Positions 12,091-24,653 of a DNA stretch of 64,000 nt are shown piece after piece. Source of the stretch: Pseudorasbora parva (lineage: Eukaryota > Chordata > Actinopteri > Cypriniformes > Gobionidae); contig NC_090178.1 in NCBI RefSeq assembly GCF_024679245.1, positions 47,065,425-47,129,424 of the forward strand. The letters run 5' to 3'. Within the stretch, counting starts at the first letter, position 1. Every line of letters starts with the position of its first letter. The notes beneath the pieces were generated by a model. It did not search any database and had not been told where the DNA came from. It saw only the letters and a list, made by a program, of their open reading frames with translations. The translations under genes were made by a program, and so were the position numbers.

Positions 12091-12762
12091 AAATGCACTA
12101 TGTAGTATTTTTGCAGTAAAATATCCAAAAACCACTAGGCCGGTGTTATATATTTTGTTCAGTTGAGTACTTACAATATCTCAGAAGTTTCCAACTATTT
12201 GTAAATTGTGAGAACATTTCTATTTTAACTAAGGACAGGGACGTGTCAGCATAGCGTTTGAGTGAGTCGCCTGTCAATCGCGTCATATCTGCGTTACCCT
12301 CGGTTTCGGCTTTTATTTGGCAGGAGCGCTTTACTCTTAGCAGTGTGAACAAGTGAACGCATGGAGTAACGTCATAACATCATTTTAAACACACTTAAAT
12401 GTATCTAATATGATAAACCGAGCTGCATTACCTCATAATCATAACCGGAAGAGCGGGCGCCCAGCGACTGTGTCCCGTCCCGTCATGATAAAAGTCCCGC
12501 TGCTCGTGAGCCGTGTGTTTGTTTAACAATCGCTCCAGCGGCCGTGCTCAGCTCCTCAACACTCGGTCCTGCTCTGCTTTAGACTACAGTAACGTTAATA
12601 ACCGCATCTATGAACATGATTTCTGCCCGAGTCCTATTTTCCACCGGCTGTGAGGTGAAGACCACATGTCCCAAGATACTGCACTCACACTTTGCATCAT
12701 CAAACTACGCCTTTGTTTAGAATAGGCGCCCTCCAGTGGACGGAAAGTTGCATAGTGCACCT
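12091..12762 (-). mobile_element. TTAA-flanked MITE, family 1, copy A
   Basis: The ends are AAATGCACTATGTAG and GCATAGTGCACCT, flanked by TTAA at 12087-12090 and 12763-12766. The interior, reverse-complemented relative to copies B-D, has CTCACAGCCGGTGG and GGACTTTTATCATGACGGGA. TTAA duplications are typical of piggyBac and Kolobok superfamilies. The AGGTGCAC terminus lacks the usual piggyBac CCC start, so Kolobok is my weak preference. No transposase is encoded. Confidence 0.82.
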
Positions 12763-12839
12763 TTAAAGCAATTTTACCATCCCTCCTCTTTTCAATTTAC
12801 TTCATCAATTTCTTTATTGTATGTTAAAACAGAGTGTTA

Positions 12840-13400
12840 ATTTACACTAAGTGCAACTAGCCACCTTGTTGGCAGAGGCTATTTACTCTAACTCCGCCCA
12901 GTGCAGTCTGATTGGGCCAGACAAAATGACGCTGGAATGTTAACAGCACCATTAGTGTAGGGGTAAGGGGGCGTGGAAGAAACTTTTGATGTAAACGACC
13001 TGAGTTCGTTTTCGAGACCTGATACACGCAGTGACTGTGATGTACTCATGCAAAAACATCATAAGCTTACTTCAGTTCTCAAAAATACAAATATATAACT
13101 TATATTTTTACAAAATGAATAGCCTTGAAATGAATAGTCGTTTTAACTTATATGGTGGAGAAGGTGACGTTTGCTAGAAGGATCGAGTGAACGATCTGTA
13201 AGCAACGTATATATGGTTGTGTTTTGTAATACAAAATAATATTACCCTTTGTCATTAGACACACTATTTAGTTTGGTATGGTACTTGGTGTTTCCTATTG
13301 TTACTGTACTAGCATCTTACGTCATCTAGACGATGCGGTCTCTCTAAGAAACTTTCAATTTAATCAGAATTTGTTTAAACAGTCAATAAGTGGATAAATC
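12840..13400. other. Unclassified noncoding, locally GC-richer
   Basis: No gene is recognised. The TTGGCAGAGGC and CTCCGCCCAGTGCAGTCTGATTGG segments look repeat-derived, but I found no paired ends. Confidence 0.35.
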
Positions 13401-13429
13401 ACTACTTACTGCTTGCAGGAATACAGTTG

Positions 13430-13889
13430 CCCCTTCAGTTTAAGACGCTGAGTGAAGCTTGCTTGAAATGTGCCGAACAAACGAACGATTTGTTGTGGTA
13501 TCCGATTATAATAAACCTCAACCATGACTGTTAAGTCCTCACATTCCCTGCAAAGCCTAAACATGACGTGTGTCATGAGAGTTGCCGTTTTTGCTCTCCT
13601 CAAGTGACACTGCAGTCCCGATGATTCGGCTTCGTCAGTTCCACCTGACAATGCTCATGTTTGGACAGATGCAAATGTTGGAGGCGTGTATACAAATGAT
13701 CCCCAATGCTTGCGTCACGGTTGGGTTTATGTTGAGAAGCACTTATTTTTCTGTGGTGTTTTTGATTCACCAGATTTACATAAGAAGTAGGAGGCACTGA
13801 TGTTTGAGACTCACAGTATGTGATGTCCATGTACTGAACTCTTATTAATTCACTATGGCAAGGTTCATTCAATTTTTTCTAGGGTACCT
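13430..13889 (-). mobile_element. TTAA-type MITE, family 2, truncated copy
   Basis: Reverse-complement of the element at 45293-46231. Shared blocks include AAACCCAACCGTGACGCAAG, GTTCAGTACATGGACATCAC, CACTGCAGTCCCGATGATT and TTTATTATAATCGG. The right end is CTAGGGTACCT followed by TTAC, a decayed TTAA. Similarity to the better copy is lost upstream of about 13430. Confidence 0.75.
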
Positions 13890-13899
13890 TTACAGGTAA

Positions 13900-14261
13900 A
13901 TATTAAGCATTTATTAATTTGTTTAGTTGGTTCAAGAAAAAAAAAAAAGTTCTTCATGCAAATTGAAACCTTAAAACATCTTGATAATGTAAAGAACACC
14001 CTTGGATGATAGGGGTGATACCTTGTGAAATGAATGTATGAATGAAGGAACAAAGGAACAAATGAACGAACATGAGGCTGCCATTCTTAGCATCTTACTC
14101 CCAGTAATGCCCAAAACTCACACTGGCAGCAAAAGAAAGAGAGATCGAGAAGAATTTATTGAGCGATATGGTGAGAATGGACATGCTCCTTTAAAGTGTC
14201 CCTTTATTGAGGAAGGCTCAATTCACTGTCACTCTTCTATTATCTGATCGGTGAAATGTCA

Positions 14262-14310
<49 letters not shown>

Positions 14311-15640
14311 ACACACACACACGCACACACACACACACTGAATTCTTTCTTCCAAAAGTGCTTCACATTCACTTTTACACTCGTGTAGCTCTGTCAGTGA
14401 ACTCTCTAGAGATGGATGGCTTGGTGATAAATAATTATGATAATCGATAAACAGAATAAATTATATATAAAATGTTACAATTCTCAATAGCAGGCTTTAT
14501 GTGAGCTCATATAGAGACAATAAATGAATGTGAAGTGGAGCTGAAGCACAGATTTGTCCTTCTTCCTGCTCATCAGGTTGAACTTCCTCTTCCGCCACAC
14601 GCTTGACCAGTCGGATTCACTCGGCCAACAGATCGATGCTGAATACCCAAGCATAGCTAAATGAAATTACTCTTACCCTGTTGCGTCAGGAGAAAAAGAA
14701 GAAAAAAGAAAAAGTACGGACACAATGCAAACTGCTTTCTTTCAGGTCCAAGAAACACAAAAATAATGTAAAGGATTGGAAAAATACATCAATGTTTGAA
14801 CAAGCAAAGGATTTTGTCTACCTTCCTCATCTCATCCTTTTCCTCAGAACCCCTTTCCACATTCATTTCATTTTCTCTTTTATTTTGGCATGAGCTTGAC
14901 TTTCTGTCCTCAGAAACTGTGTAAATTGAACAAGTTTGCGGTGGACTGTAAATCACAGTCTGTCCATTTCCTCTGACTGCAGTGTGATAATTGCACATTC
15001 TTTATTTGTCTTCAGCTTCTTGATGCGTTGAATTATAGGCAGAGTTTATCCAAAATAAAAAATGGTTCTCTCAGCTAAAACTTGTCCTAATTCACGCTAC
15101 TTTTTTGTTGTTGATTTGAATCTGTACGCTCGATAAATGCTTAATGCCTCTTTCAGCCAATACATTCAGCAGATACAGATTTCTTGTTTAGCAATAATAT
15201 TGAATAATATAGTTACATACTAAATTTGCCATTTTAGTTGATATACATATGTAGTTTTATAGGACGCTCAAGATGTGAACAATGCTATCTTTGTTTCTGA
15301 GGTGTAATCACCTTTTGAGAAACAATGTTTTTAAAGTTTGTACATTGACCTCAACACACAAACTTCAAGAATGATCAATACATGTAAAAATATGAGCTCT
15401 TAATATCAACACACAACAAATAACATGCAATAATGACAAAACAAAACCAAAGTCAGCAAACAGTGACAATGATCCCACAGCAATAATTTATTCTTTCTGC
15501 AATGCATGCTGGGAACGCACAAACGTTTAACGTTCATAATTTAAAATTCTTTGTTTAGAGTACTGTTTTTGGCTAGTTATGACAATATTTGGGGGAATTA
15601 TGTTGGTCGCACATTGTTTTTTATGTAATTTCAAGTAGTC
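13900..15640. other. Noncoding stretch with a (CA)n array
   Basis: No gene is recognised. A (CA)n tract with CG interruptions lies at 14264-14338. Confidence 0.5.
14264..14338. repeat. (CA)n microsatellite
   Basis: CACA array with a few GCAC interruptions. Confidence 0.95.
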
Positions 15641-15647
15641 AATGTAA

Positions 15648-16520
15648 CGGGGTATGTAGGTGGTTGGGAACCGGCGAACATTCAACAACTTTAATTCAAA
15701 GTAAATAAACTAAACTAAAGTAAGGTGGGCAGCCCCTCACGGACGACTGCCCGCACACACACAACACACACAACAAAACATAAACAAAACATAACATAAA
15801 GTCCAGGCCTGGTCCTCTCTCGTCTTCCACTGTCTTCGCTCCTCCTTTTATACTCCCGTCACTCCGCTGTGAGACGAGACCGGTGTGGCGTGGAGCTGGC
15901 GCTCATTATCACTCACCACCGGCCCGCTCTCACGGCCCATCTCACGGCTGCTTGCCACATTCACATTCCTTAGTATTAAGTTATTATAAAGGTCCCATAA
16001 ACCGTAATATATGAGATTGTCATTCCAGTCTAGTATGACTTTATTTCTTGTGTGGAAATTAAAAGAAGATGTTTTCACACATGGCATGTAGCAAAAAAAA
16101 AGTAAATTGTGCGCACAGTATTTGTTACACGCACCAGCTGGAGTGCCCGTGATCTCCACCAGATGGCACTCCTCCCGCCTCCTATAATTTCATGAAATAC
16201 ATTTCCCATAATCCATTGCCTGGACTCATTATGGTCTTATTAATTATGTGAATGTGTGATTAACTTGCTTGTGTTTGCCTTAATATGCCCTGTGTTTTCA
16301 CTCTTTATTTGCAAAGTCTTGTTTGTGTTATCACTGCAATTCTGCGTTCTTATGGTTCTGAAATTCTGCTTGGTTTTGTGGATTTCCCAGTGTGCCTGTG
16401 TTTTCTGCCTTGCTATTGTTTGCCTTTTCCCCATTTGCCTGATTTATGGACTATGATCGTGGACTTCCCTTGATAAAGCTGTGTTTTTATTGTCAACCCT
16501 TGTGTTTCAGAGCAGTTTCA
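15648..16520. repeat. Probable retroelement-derived sequence, unclassified
   Basis: The first part (15648-15930) has a low-complexity ACAACACACACAACAAAACA section, then CTCCTTTTATACTCCCGTCA followed by GC-rich sequence. On the minus strand this resembles promoter and leader sequence of an LTR element. The second part (about 16210-16520) is T/G-rich and ends with ATAAAGCTGTGTTT, resembling an LTR tail with polyadenylation signal. No paired termini were found, so this is inference. Confidence 0.35.
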
Positions 16521-16549
16521 TAACAATAATAATAATCTGTTCCCTCAAT

Positions 16550-17728
16550 TTACTAAATCGATACGATATACCGGTACTAGAAAAGTATTGCGATACCCTG
16601 CTATTACAAACGGTACGATATGGACTTTTATTAGTACCGGTACTTTAAGGAGGACAGCGCTAATATGAGCTGTATTTCTTAATGTGCGTAGATGTGTGAC
16701 AGCAGGTGTCAGGGCGTGTGTGCAAAGCTCTGCTTCCACCGGTCACTAAACATTGGAAGTAGAAGAAGAGTTAAATATACGCGCAGCGCATGATAAAGAA
16801 AGCACCAGAAATATGCGCGCGTGAGAAGAAAAAGCATGGTGCGGGACGTCCTCGTGCTACCGGACTCTGACCTGAAGCGCGCGCACACGCCTTTCAGATA
16901 ACAAACATGCGATCGCCATTCAGTTCTTTCGCGGATTATTATTTGGGTTTGAATGGTCAAACGTATGTAAAAATGTGTGGTCTGGCGAGTATTGAGGTAA
17001 ACATGTCGTAGTGAACGTGTACAGCTGAGGTAATTAGATCAGTGCAGGTCTTAAGCCAGACCTAATATTCTGTTATTAATGTTTTAAAGCAAACTATGAA
17101 AAATAGAAAACCTCCACATGCTTGGCTAAATAACTAAAACATATTTATTAAGAATCAGTGTATAGTTAAATTATAGAGTGAAGACTAAGTAAGCAGTTTT
17201 ATATTTGATGATTTAATTTCTTTCTTGACTTTCTAGGCTACTGTTAAATAGACCTAATGAAGCTGAAAGATAAAGCACTGTTTTTGTCATATTGTTTGTA
17301 ATTTGCATTTTTTGCTTATTTTAAAAAACAGATACAATTACAAATCTATATTATAAGTATAAGATTACATTTAAAAAATATTAAAATACTCATATCATAA
17401 AATAAGATTTTGGTCATCCCAACCTGTTGAGAAGTGAAAGGTTAGTGAATGATAACATGATTGATAATGATGATCTCTGTAAGGATCTTCACTCTGGTAT
17501 GCCGTTATTACAGCAATAAGAGGAGGGAATGGGCAAAAACCAGCGCAGGAACATGCTGGCCAAGTGAATTTTTAGTTAAAAAATAAAACGATGAATAATA
17601 AGTTCTGTTATATTATTCATATTATCTATTTTTTTTTTTTTTACCGTGGTATCGATTTAGTATCGGTATCGAGGTATTTTAGTCTGGTATCGTATCGAAG
17701 TCAAAAATTTGGTATCGTGACAACACTA
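16550..17728 (-). mobile_element. Probable hAT-like transposon fragment (GTATCG-rich ends)
   Basis: The right end on the + strand, GGTATCGTGACAACACTA, reads TAGTGTTGTCACGATACC on the minus strand, a terminus style common in fish hAT elements. GTATCG-rich subterminal repeats lie just inside both edges (GATACGATATACCGGTAC near 16560, TAGTATCGGTATCGAGGTAT near 17660). The left terminus is not intact. No transposase frame is present. Confidence 0.5.
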
Positions 17729-17729
17729 A

Positions 17730-19780
17730 TGCACAGTATAGTAATTAGTTCCCTTATTTTACTATATTGTGCATATGATTAAGTAAAAAAAGGCAGCAAT
17801 TTTTGCCTCCATGCCATGTATGGGGTTCTGTAAAACACGTTGTGCAGGACTTGATACATCATACTTCCGTGCAGGTTCCAAGACTTTATGTTTTGCACAG
17901 AATTTTTCAACAACAACAAAAAAATGTGCTTTTGAGAAATGATTTGAATTTTGTGTGCATCCTGTACATCCTGTTTTCCAACATTCAGGCCTATTAATTC
18001 CGAAGCAGATGTTGATGTCAGTTCCAACGACACGGTCGGTCTGTAATCATATTATTTCCACGGCTCTCCTTCTCATCCTCTGCCCTTCTATCATTATCTT
18101 TGGCTGGCCAAATCTGCTTTAATTGTGACCAACTTGTCTCATTCTCTTTCCCTTTCTGAGCCTGAGCCTCTTAATAATGGATGCCAGAAAACATTAAGTA
18201 CTTTAGCACAGAAATTAGCACTTGACCTTTGCTTTCAAAAGAAGATAATGTCTGCTCTGCCACTGAGGAGAAAGGCTGGCCATTTCCTCCCCTGAGGTTA
18301 GGAAGAAAGACATTACAATTCTCACCTTTGATGAGAGACAGAAGTGAAGGCGAGCGAGAAGGAGAGAGTGTGTGAGAGAGAGAGAGAGAGATAGAGAAAA
18401 AAAAAAGAGCAGTCGAGACAACAGAACCGTCTTTCAGCTTTCTTGTTCCTTTGTTTGATTGAAATCCCACCCCCCAGAGGTTCCGGTTTACATTTCCGGC
18501 ACATCCGGAGATTTTTTAAGTTGTCGTCGAGCTAATACCAAGCACTAATATTATGAGATATACATGGGTGACCAAAGTGCAGAAAAAATTGCCCCAGAAT
18601 CCCTCTGATGAAAGCATTAACATCAAAACAGATCCCTCAGGCAGCGCGCACTGAAATAAAGTCATGAAGCGCAAGAGTTGGAGGATATATTACAGAGGAG
18701 CCAGCTATAAGACAGATAGATTTAACAAAAAGGAGGAGAGAATGGAACTGGAGGGATCGGAATCATGATTTCCTCTTTTCAGCCGATAAGAGCTCAGCGA
18801 ACGGAGAGATAAAGGCCTATTCACAGCCCTGCGTGTGAAGTAAGAGGAAATTAGGGGGAGGGGGACGTGCGAGCACAAAAAGGCGGCTTTCATCGGCCCA
18901 CGAGGCTGTGGATTTCAGCAAATACACCTAATGTCTCCTTGCATGGAAAGTAGAGCGTGTGGAATAACTTTTTTTCATTTGCAGATGACAAACGGTGACA
19001 CACAGGGATTGTGAAAGAGACCCGGAGAGATGTGAGTCAGAAGGCAGGTTGAGAGAAGCTCCTGCCTACAGGCCTGCTGGGAATCAGATTTCCTTTGAAA
19101 GATGGAGAGCAAAAGAGGGGCTGAATTCACTGACCTTAAGAATAAGACAAATATGTATTTCCAGTGGGGGAGTGTAATAGCTTGCTGGTCATTTCTGCTG
19201 AGCTCTGTGAAAGCAGTTTTGGCAGAGGGAGAGATGCACCCTACAGACCAGGCTGGTTTTCTGTAAACATCTGCACCTCATTTGCATTCTCTCAGCTCCT
19301 GGAAATTAGCAGGATAAGGCTAATAAAATCGTTTTATAGAAAGCAGCGTATTAGGTCACCATCTGTCACCTGCACAAACCTGTCCTGAATTCAACATCAA
19401 TGATGTAGCTTTGGATCGAACGCACATTAAATGTCTAAAGCTTGTATGCCTTAAAGTTTTTAACCCTAGACTGTATAAAGCACAAAGTGTACTTCAGCCT
19501 CCGCACTCTCTGTGTGATGTCATTTTTTGCGTCCGATTTTTGCGTTCATGCGGATGGTGCGAGTACAACAGTACACGTTTGAGTGACTTGAGTGCTTGAA
19601 AACAATGCCCACTAGGCAGTGCACACACCAAACACGTCTTTCTTACGGCTCACACACTCACGGCTCACACACTCAACTGTGCACAAGATGTTCCTATATC
19701 CTGCATAAATCTTCTATTCATACAGTAGGATCAGAAAAACCCAACATTGACTCATTGGAAAAACGTGCTCCTATATCCTA
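17730..19780. other. Noncoding stretch, mostly unique-looking
   Basis: No gene is recognised. A short GA-rich tract lies at 18369-18397. The block 18530-18960 is balanced in composition, lacks recognised repeats and has no long frames, so it could hold conserved intronic elements, but nothing in it proves this. Confidence 0.4.
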
Positions 19781-19784
19781 GAAA

Positions 19785-20225
19785 TCTAGACGCACCCTAG
19801 CGGCAGCAAATCTAATCTGCCGTGAGTGTCGTCAAGCAACTCTCAATACCCTTCTGAGCTGTAGAAACCAAACTCTGGTCAGGCCAATCACATCGTGTAT
19901 AGAGTCGGTGGGCGGGGCCATAATGACGATGGCCGAGTTGCGTTTGTGTGCTTCTAGTAAACACAGAAACTGGCGAACGGCGGTCTTTCGAATCAGCTCT
20001 GACCGCGACTCTGGAAGACTTGGAGTTAAGCTTTTCTCTGAGAAAAGAACAAAGAACGGCACTGAAGTCATTCTTAAAAAGGGAAGATGTGTTCTGAGTT
20101 TAGCTGACCGGATACGGCGAATGTTTAATCTATCAACTATCTCCGCTTCACGTTGCTCTGGTTGGTTGTAGCTCTATCCGCGTGCAGAGGGAGTTTGAAA
20201 GACAATCGTTGTGTTGAATGTGTAA
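19785..20225. repeat. Dispersed transposon-derived repeat, unclassified
   Basis: The block from CTAGACGCACCCTAGCGGCA through GGGCGGGGCCATAATGACG to TTTGAAAGACAATCG is GC-richer than its surroundings, and I believe it resembles a common fish DNA-transposon repeat. A short frame (19908-20171) crosses it but shows no known domain. Confidence 0.4.
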
Positions 20226-20424
20226 AATAATGCGATAACCAATATTAAAGAGCTAATAAATCAGAACTGCCTAGTGTTACTGAATCAAATGTCAATCCAT
20301 GACGAGCTACAGGACTGTGAAGCCTTGAGGTGTTGACGGACTCGATTTAATCCATCGGTGTTTGATCAGCACTCTGAATCTGATCTGGATGTAATCATAA
20401 TAAAAAAAAAAAAGAATGCATGAA

Positions 20425-20575
20425 GCGGGAATAAAACGGGTCTGTTCTTTCTTTTGATAAATTGCATGTACAGATATGCATACAACAAAATATTCTTGGG
20501 GCCATGAACATTTTGTAAAAAAATTATCAAAAATGTTGGAGTGGCTGGCAACTTTTTTTTTTTTAAGTTAACAGA
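20425..20575 (+). repeat. Dispersed repeat shared with 46240-46405
   Basis: TTCTTTTGATAAATTGCATG, ACAACAAAATATTC, CCATGAACATTTTGT and GTGGCTGGCAACTTTTTT occur in the same order and orientation in the second copy. Confidence 0.75.
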
Positions 20576-20587
20576 GAGTTAAAACAC

Positions 20588-20862
20588 TTTAGTATGGGGA
20601 ACACATTCACTATTAATCATGACTTTTACCTCAATAAACTCCTAATTTACTGCTTATTAATAGTTAGTACGGTAGTTTTTGTAGCATTTAAGTTTAGGTA
20701 TTGGGTCGGATTAAGGGATGTAGAATAAGTTCATGCAGAATAAGGCATTAATATGTGCTTTATAAGTGCTAATAAACAGACAATATCCTAGTAATATGCA
20801 TGATAATAAGCAACTAGTTAATAGTTAATAACTGAACCTTAAAATAAAGTGTTACCAAGACT
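20588..20862 (-). repeat. Dispersed TAACACTTTA repeat, inverted copy
   Basis: A near-complete copy ending AAAATAAAGTGTTACC, with GGATTAAGGGATGTAGAATA and GGCATTAATATGTGCTTTAT. It is one of four copies in this window. Confidence 0.85.
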
Positions 20863-20864
20863 TC

Positions 20865-23020
20865 TTTGTATAATACTAGCCTATGCCACTTTTACCATAG
20901 TACATGGTATAAATACATTTTGATGTTTTCATCACCAAATGTGTGGCTTTTCTGATGTGGTCGCTCACCTGATACAGCAGTGCACTTGAGATGTGAAGAG
21001 TCACAGTAAAAGAGCTCAAAGACTTGGCTAAAATCGTACGGCTTCTTCCAGAAATGCTTTTTTATGTCATGCCGGGCATGTATATATGTAAATGGAAAAT
21101 GAATAGATGAACACTACTGAAATATTCAAAACATCATATTTGCCTATAATTATTGAATTATTCCATTCCATTAAAAATGCTTTGAATAAAACCATTGGAT
21201 ACATTAATTTTAAACTCCTTTATGTATTCGTTTGGCTCCATAGACACATCCTAAATTCTTTCTGCATTTTTTCATTTGGCAGACAATTTTATCCAAAGTG
21301 ACACATATTGGTATGGAAATGCAGAAATTCATTCCATTTCAAATTGAATATTGCTTACCCATATGCTTCCATGCATATTAACCTACACAGAGTTATCGAA
21401 TCCACAACCTTGTCTTTTCTAGTATATGGTCCACCATAAGAACAGTGGTGCTCCCGTGAAACAGAATTATATTTAACACCTTGATTAAATCTCCACAGAC
21501 AAACAGCAGAAGAGATTTATATTCTTCAGTTTATACATGCAGTGTTAAGAAAAGCCTGTCATTTTTCTCAAGTGCTGTTTTTTTTGTACACTAAACAGCA
21601 AAACGCAAAAGTGCAGCCGAACATCCTTCATGCAGCAGTTCAATTGCTGTCAGCAACATGGGTGATGAATGAGTGTGTGTTTGTGGGAGAATACTGTGTG
21701 TTCTTCTGTTAGGGAGCGAGCTTGTGAATGCTAAACTATATCAACACTATTAAACGCTTAATAAATAAATGCATTATTTTATTAGCATTAAATTACAATT
21801 AAAATACAATTCCATTCATGATGTCTAGATCTACTTAAGAGATGGTTTATTTGGCCTATATCAGTCAGACTTTATGGTGAGTATTTTCTCCAGCTCACTG
21901 CACATTATGAATGCAGTATAGAACCCTCATTAAAGTCAACGGGTAACGTAGACCACGAGACGTAACACAGTTAAATCATAAGGTGCCCGGAGCAGACGTG
22001 GGCATTGAATATCTCTGTAATTCAAATGTACAGCCGAGCATGCTGGGAGTTTGGGATAATGATTTGTATCTTGGTAATGAGGTACCTTAAATAAAAGGGA
22101 TTTAGCGGAACCCTGCAGTTGCACATCCCGGTTCAGTATTGAGTGTAGCAGAATGATGCTACGGTTATACTGACCTGTGACTGCAATCAGTATTGTTGGA
22201 AGGGAGCTGTGTAAATCTGCTGTATTGAAGTTTGTTATGTGCTTGCTGTTTTGATTTCTGTGACTGGATGTGATGGCAGACCCGTGGGCTGGAATCGCTC
22301 TGCTATTGCTGTTTTACATAAGCACTCCAGTATTAAGTGCCACTTCTCCAGAATACAGGCTTTTCTGCATAAAAGAGAAAAGAGAGAGAGAGAGAACGAA
22401 TAGAAACTCACAGGTATTTATAACAGCAGTTCACCGGGGCTACATTCACACAGTCAATGTTTTACTAACAGGGTCTCCAATGGTCCTGTTCATAAAACAG
22501 CTCACAATAGCGTTTAAATGCTGTGTGTGACGGATTACTGAAGTCAGTCCTCTTCTCGGTTCCCATTTATTCCAATAGCTGCATGTAACCATAGTGACAG
22601 AATAAAGTAAATAGCAAAGACGCATCTATAACACTGTAAAGTCTAATCACATTGGATGCAGTGGCATTTAACACAAGGTATGAGTCCATCGGTCAAATTT
22701 TCATTAACCGACAGTATTGAATTATGATTTTAGAACAAATCACTATTGGATGTAAAAGCTTTAAATTGTTTTTATAAACTGTGTCTGTAGGATTTTTTTT
22801 AATGTTTTTGCAAGAAGTCTCTTATGCTTACCAGACCTGTAAAAGCAGTAATATTGTAAAATATTATTACAAATTAAAATAAATATTTTCTATGTGAATA
22901 AATGTTAAAATGTAATTTATTCCTCTGATTTTCAGTATCATTACACCAGTCTTCAGTGTCACATGACTTCAGATATCATTTTAATGTGATGATCTGATGC
23001 TCGAGAAACGTTTTTGATTT
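20865..23020. other. Noncoding stretch, no gene recognised
   Basis: A frame near 22273 has a signal-like hydrophobic start but no supporting splice or family evidence. The rest is AT-rich. Confidence 0.45.
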
Positions 23021-23024
23021 TTAA

Positions 23025-23590
23025 AGGTCCCGATCTTCGCATGTTTTTGAAGCTTTGATTATGTTTACAGTGTGCAATATAACATGAGTTCATGTTTCGC
23101 GTTTAAAAAAACACAGTATTTTTCACACAATTGACTTCTCTGTACAGCGCTGTTTTCTCTGTCCTAAAAACGGCCTGATGATTTCCTTGTTCTATGAAGT
23201 CCCTCCTTCAGAAACACGTAACGAGTTCTGATTGGGCCAGCGGTTCCTGTGTTGTGGTTGGACAGCATCTTTCACTTTGTCCAGAAAGCTGAATGCGCGC
23301 TCTTCTCCACGTGGGAGAGCAACGAGACCACGCCCCCTATTTTGCGTGTTCTTGTGGGCGGAGGGTTAGTCAACAAACGGTTCTAGTGACGTCATTAAAG
23401 CAGGAAGTGCAGGGGTGTAGTCCAAACCGGCCGTTCCCTGTAGGCTTTGAAAGGGACCTTCTGTTAAATAAAATATCTCGCTTGGCATTGAACTTTGAGC
23501 TTTATAATTTGACACGTATTATTTATGCTCTAACAGCAACAGTTCACACTAACTAAAGTTTGAAAGAAGGAATCGCGAAGAACGGGACCT
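23025..23590. mobile_element. TTAA-flanked MITE, family 3
   Basis: The ends AGGTCCCGATCTTCGC and GCGAAGAACGGGACCT are near-perfect inverted repeats of 16 bp, flanked by TTAA at 23021-23024 and 23591-23594. The element is 566 bp and contains CTGATTGGGCCAGCGG, but no transposase. It shares its right TTAA with the next element. Confidence 0.88.
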
Positions 23591-23594
23591 TTAA

Positions 23595-24186
23595 AGCTGC
23601 ACTATGTAACTTCTCCGTCCGCTAGAGGGCGCCTATTCAAAACAAAGGCGTAGTTTGATGACGCAGAATCTTGGGACATGTGGTCTTCTCCTCACAGCCG
23701 GTGGGAAAGAATCGGGATAGGACTCAGAAATCATGTTCATGGATGCGATTACTGACGTTACTGTAGTGTGAAGCAGAGCAGGAGCGAGTGTTGAGGAGCT
23801 GAGCGAGGCCGCTGGAGCGATTGATAATGAGATGAATGCGACATTCCTCGCGAGCAGCAGGACTTTTATTATGACGGGACACAGTCGCCGGTGCCATTTC
23901 CAGCCATGAGTATGAAGTAACGCAGCTCTGTTTATCATATTAGACACAGCTGAGTTTGTTGAATGATGTTATAATCTGTGTGTTCGCTCAGCGGCTGCTG
24001 TGACACTGCAGTGAGAGTAAAGCAGATATGATGCAATTGACAGGCGACTCGCTCAGAGGTTCTTTGGTTAAAAAGGCAATTTCTTACGATTTACAAATAG
24101 TTGGAAACATTTGGGATAATGCAAGTACTCTACTGAACAAAATGTTTTTGGGATATTTTACAGAAACATTTTTACATTGTTTACCT
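23595..24186 (+). mobile_element. TTAA-flanked MITE, family 1, copy B
   Basis: It starts AGCTGCACTATGTAAC and ends ACATTGTTTACCT, flanked by TTAA at 23591-23594 and 24187-24190. The interior matches copies A, C and D (GGGCGCCTATTC, GGAGCGATTGATAATGA, TTTTATTATGACGGGAC, TTGACAGGCGACTCGC). It is shorter than copy C, with the GTGAACAAGTG region deleted and a decayed right end. Confidence 0.85.
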
Positions 24187-24189
24187 TTA

Positions 24190-24580
24190 ATATTTTTGTG
24201 GAAACTGCGATACTTGTTTCCAGGATTATTTGATATATAGACAGTTTATAAGAAAAGTATTTGTTTGAAATAGAACTTTGAAACTTTGTTTGAAACTGTC
24301 CCTTTTGACCGATTTTATACATCTTTGTTAAAAGTGAATAAAAGTATAACATTCTTTCCCAATCTGAACATTTGATAGGCAGTGCATCTCTATCACATCA
24401 TGGATAACTAGTTGCCCAGTTTGACTAACCGAAGTAACTCTCCAAATTTGATTGTGAATCCTGAAAATGTATCTGGTTGTCACTCTCGCTTATAACAACA
24501 AGCACTTTAAAACAAGACTGATGACCATATTCTGCTGCTGGCTGAGTGGATGTTTGAGCAAGCTCAGGAGATAGAGAGAT

Positions 24581-24653
<73 letters not shown>

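Noticed and set aside
19908..20171. 87-codon frame starting MGGAIMTMAELRLCASSKH
   Set aside because: It lies in what looks like a transposon-derived repeat and shows no recognised domain. Kept only as part of a repeat feature.
22273..22415. Frame starting MADPWAGIALLLLFYISTPV as a possible signal-peptide first exon of the grik gene
   Set aside because: It has a hydrophobic core, but the available GT donors in frame (in CCAGTATT near 22330 and after CACAG near 22413) give phase 0 junctions, whereas the grik exon needs phase 1. The expected VLR(I/F)G ending is absent.
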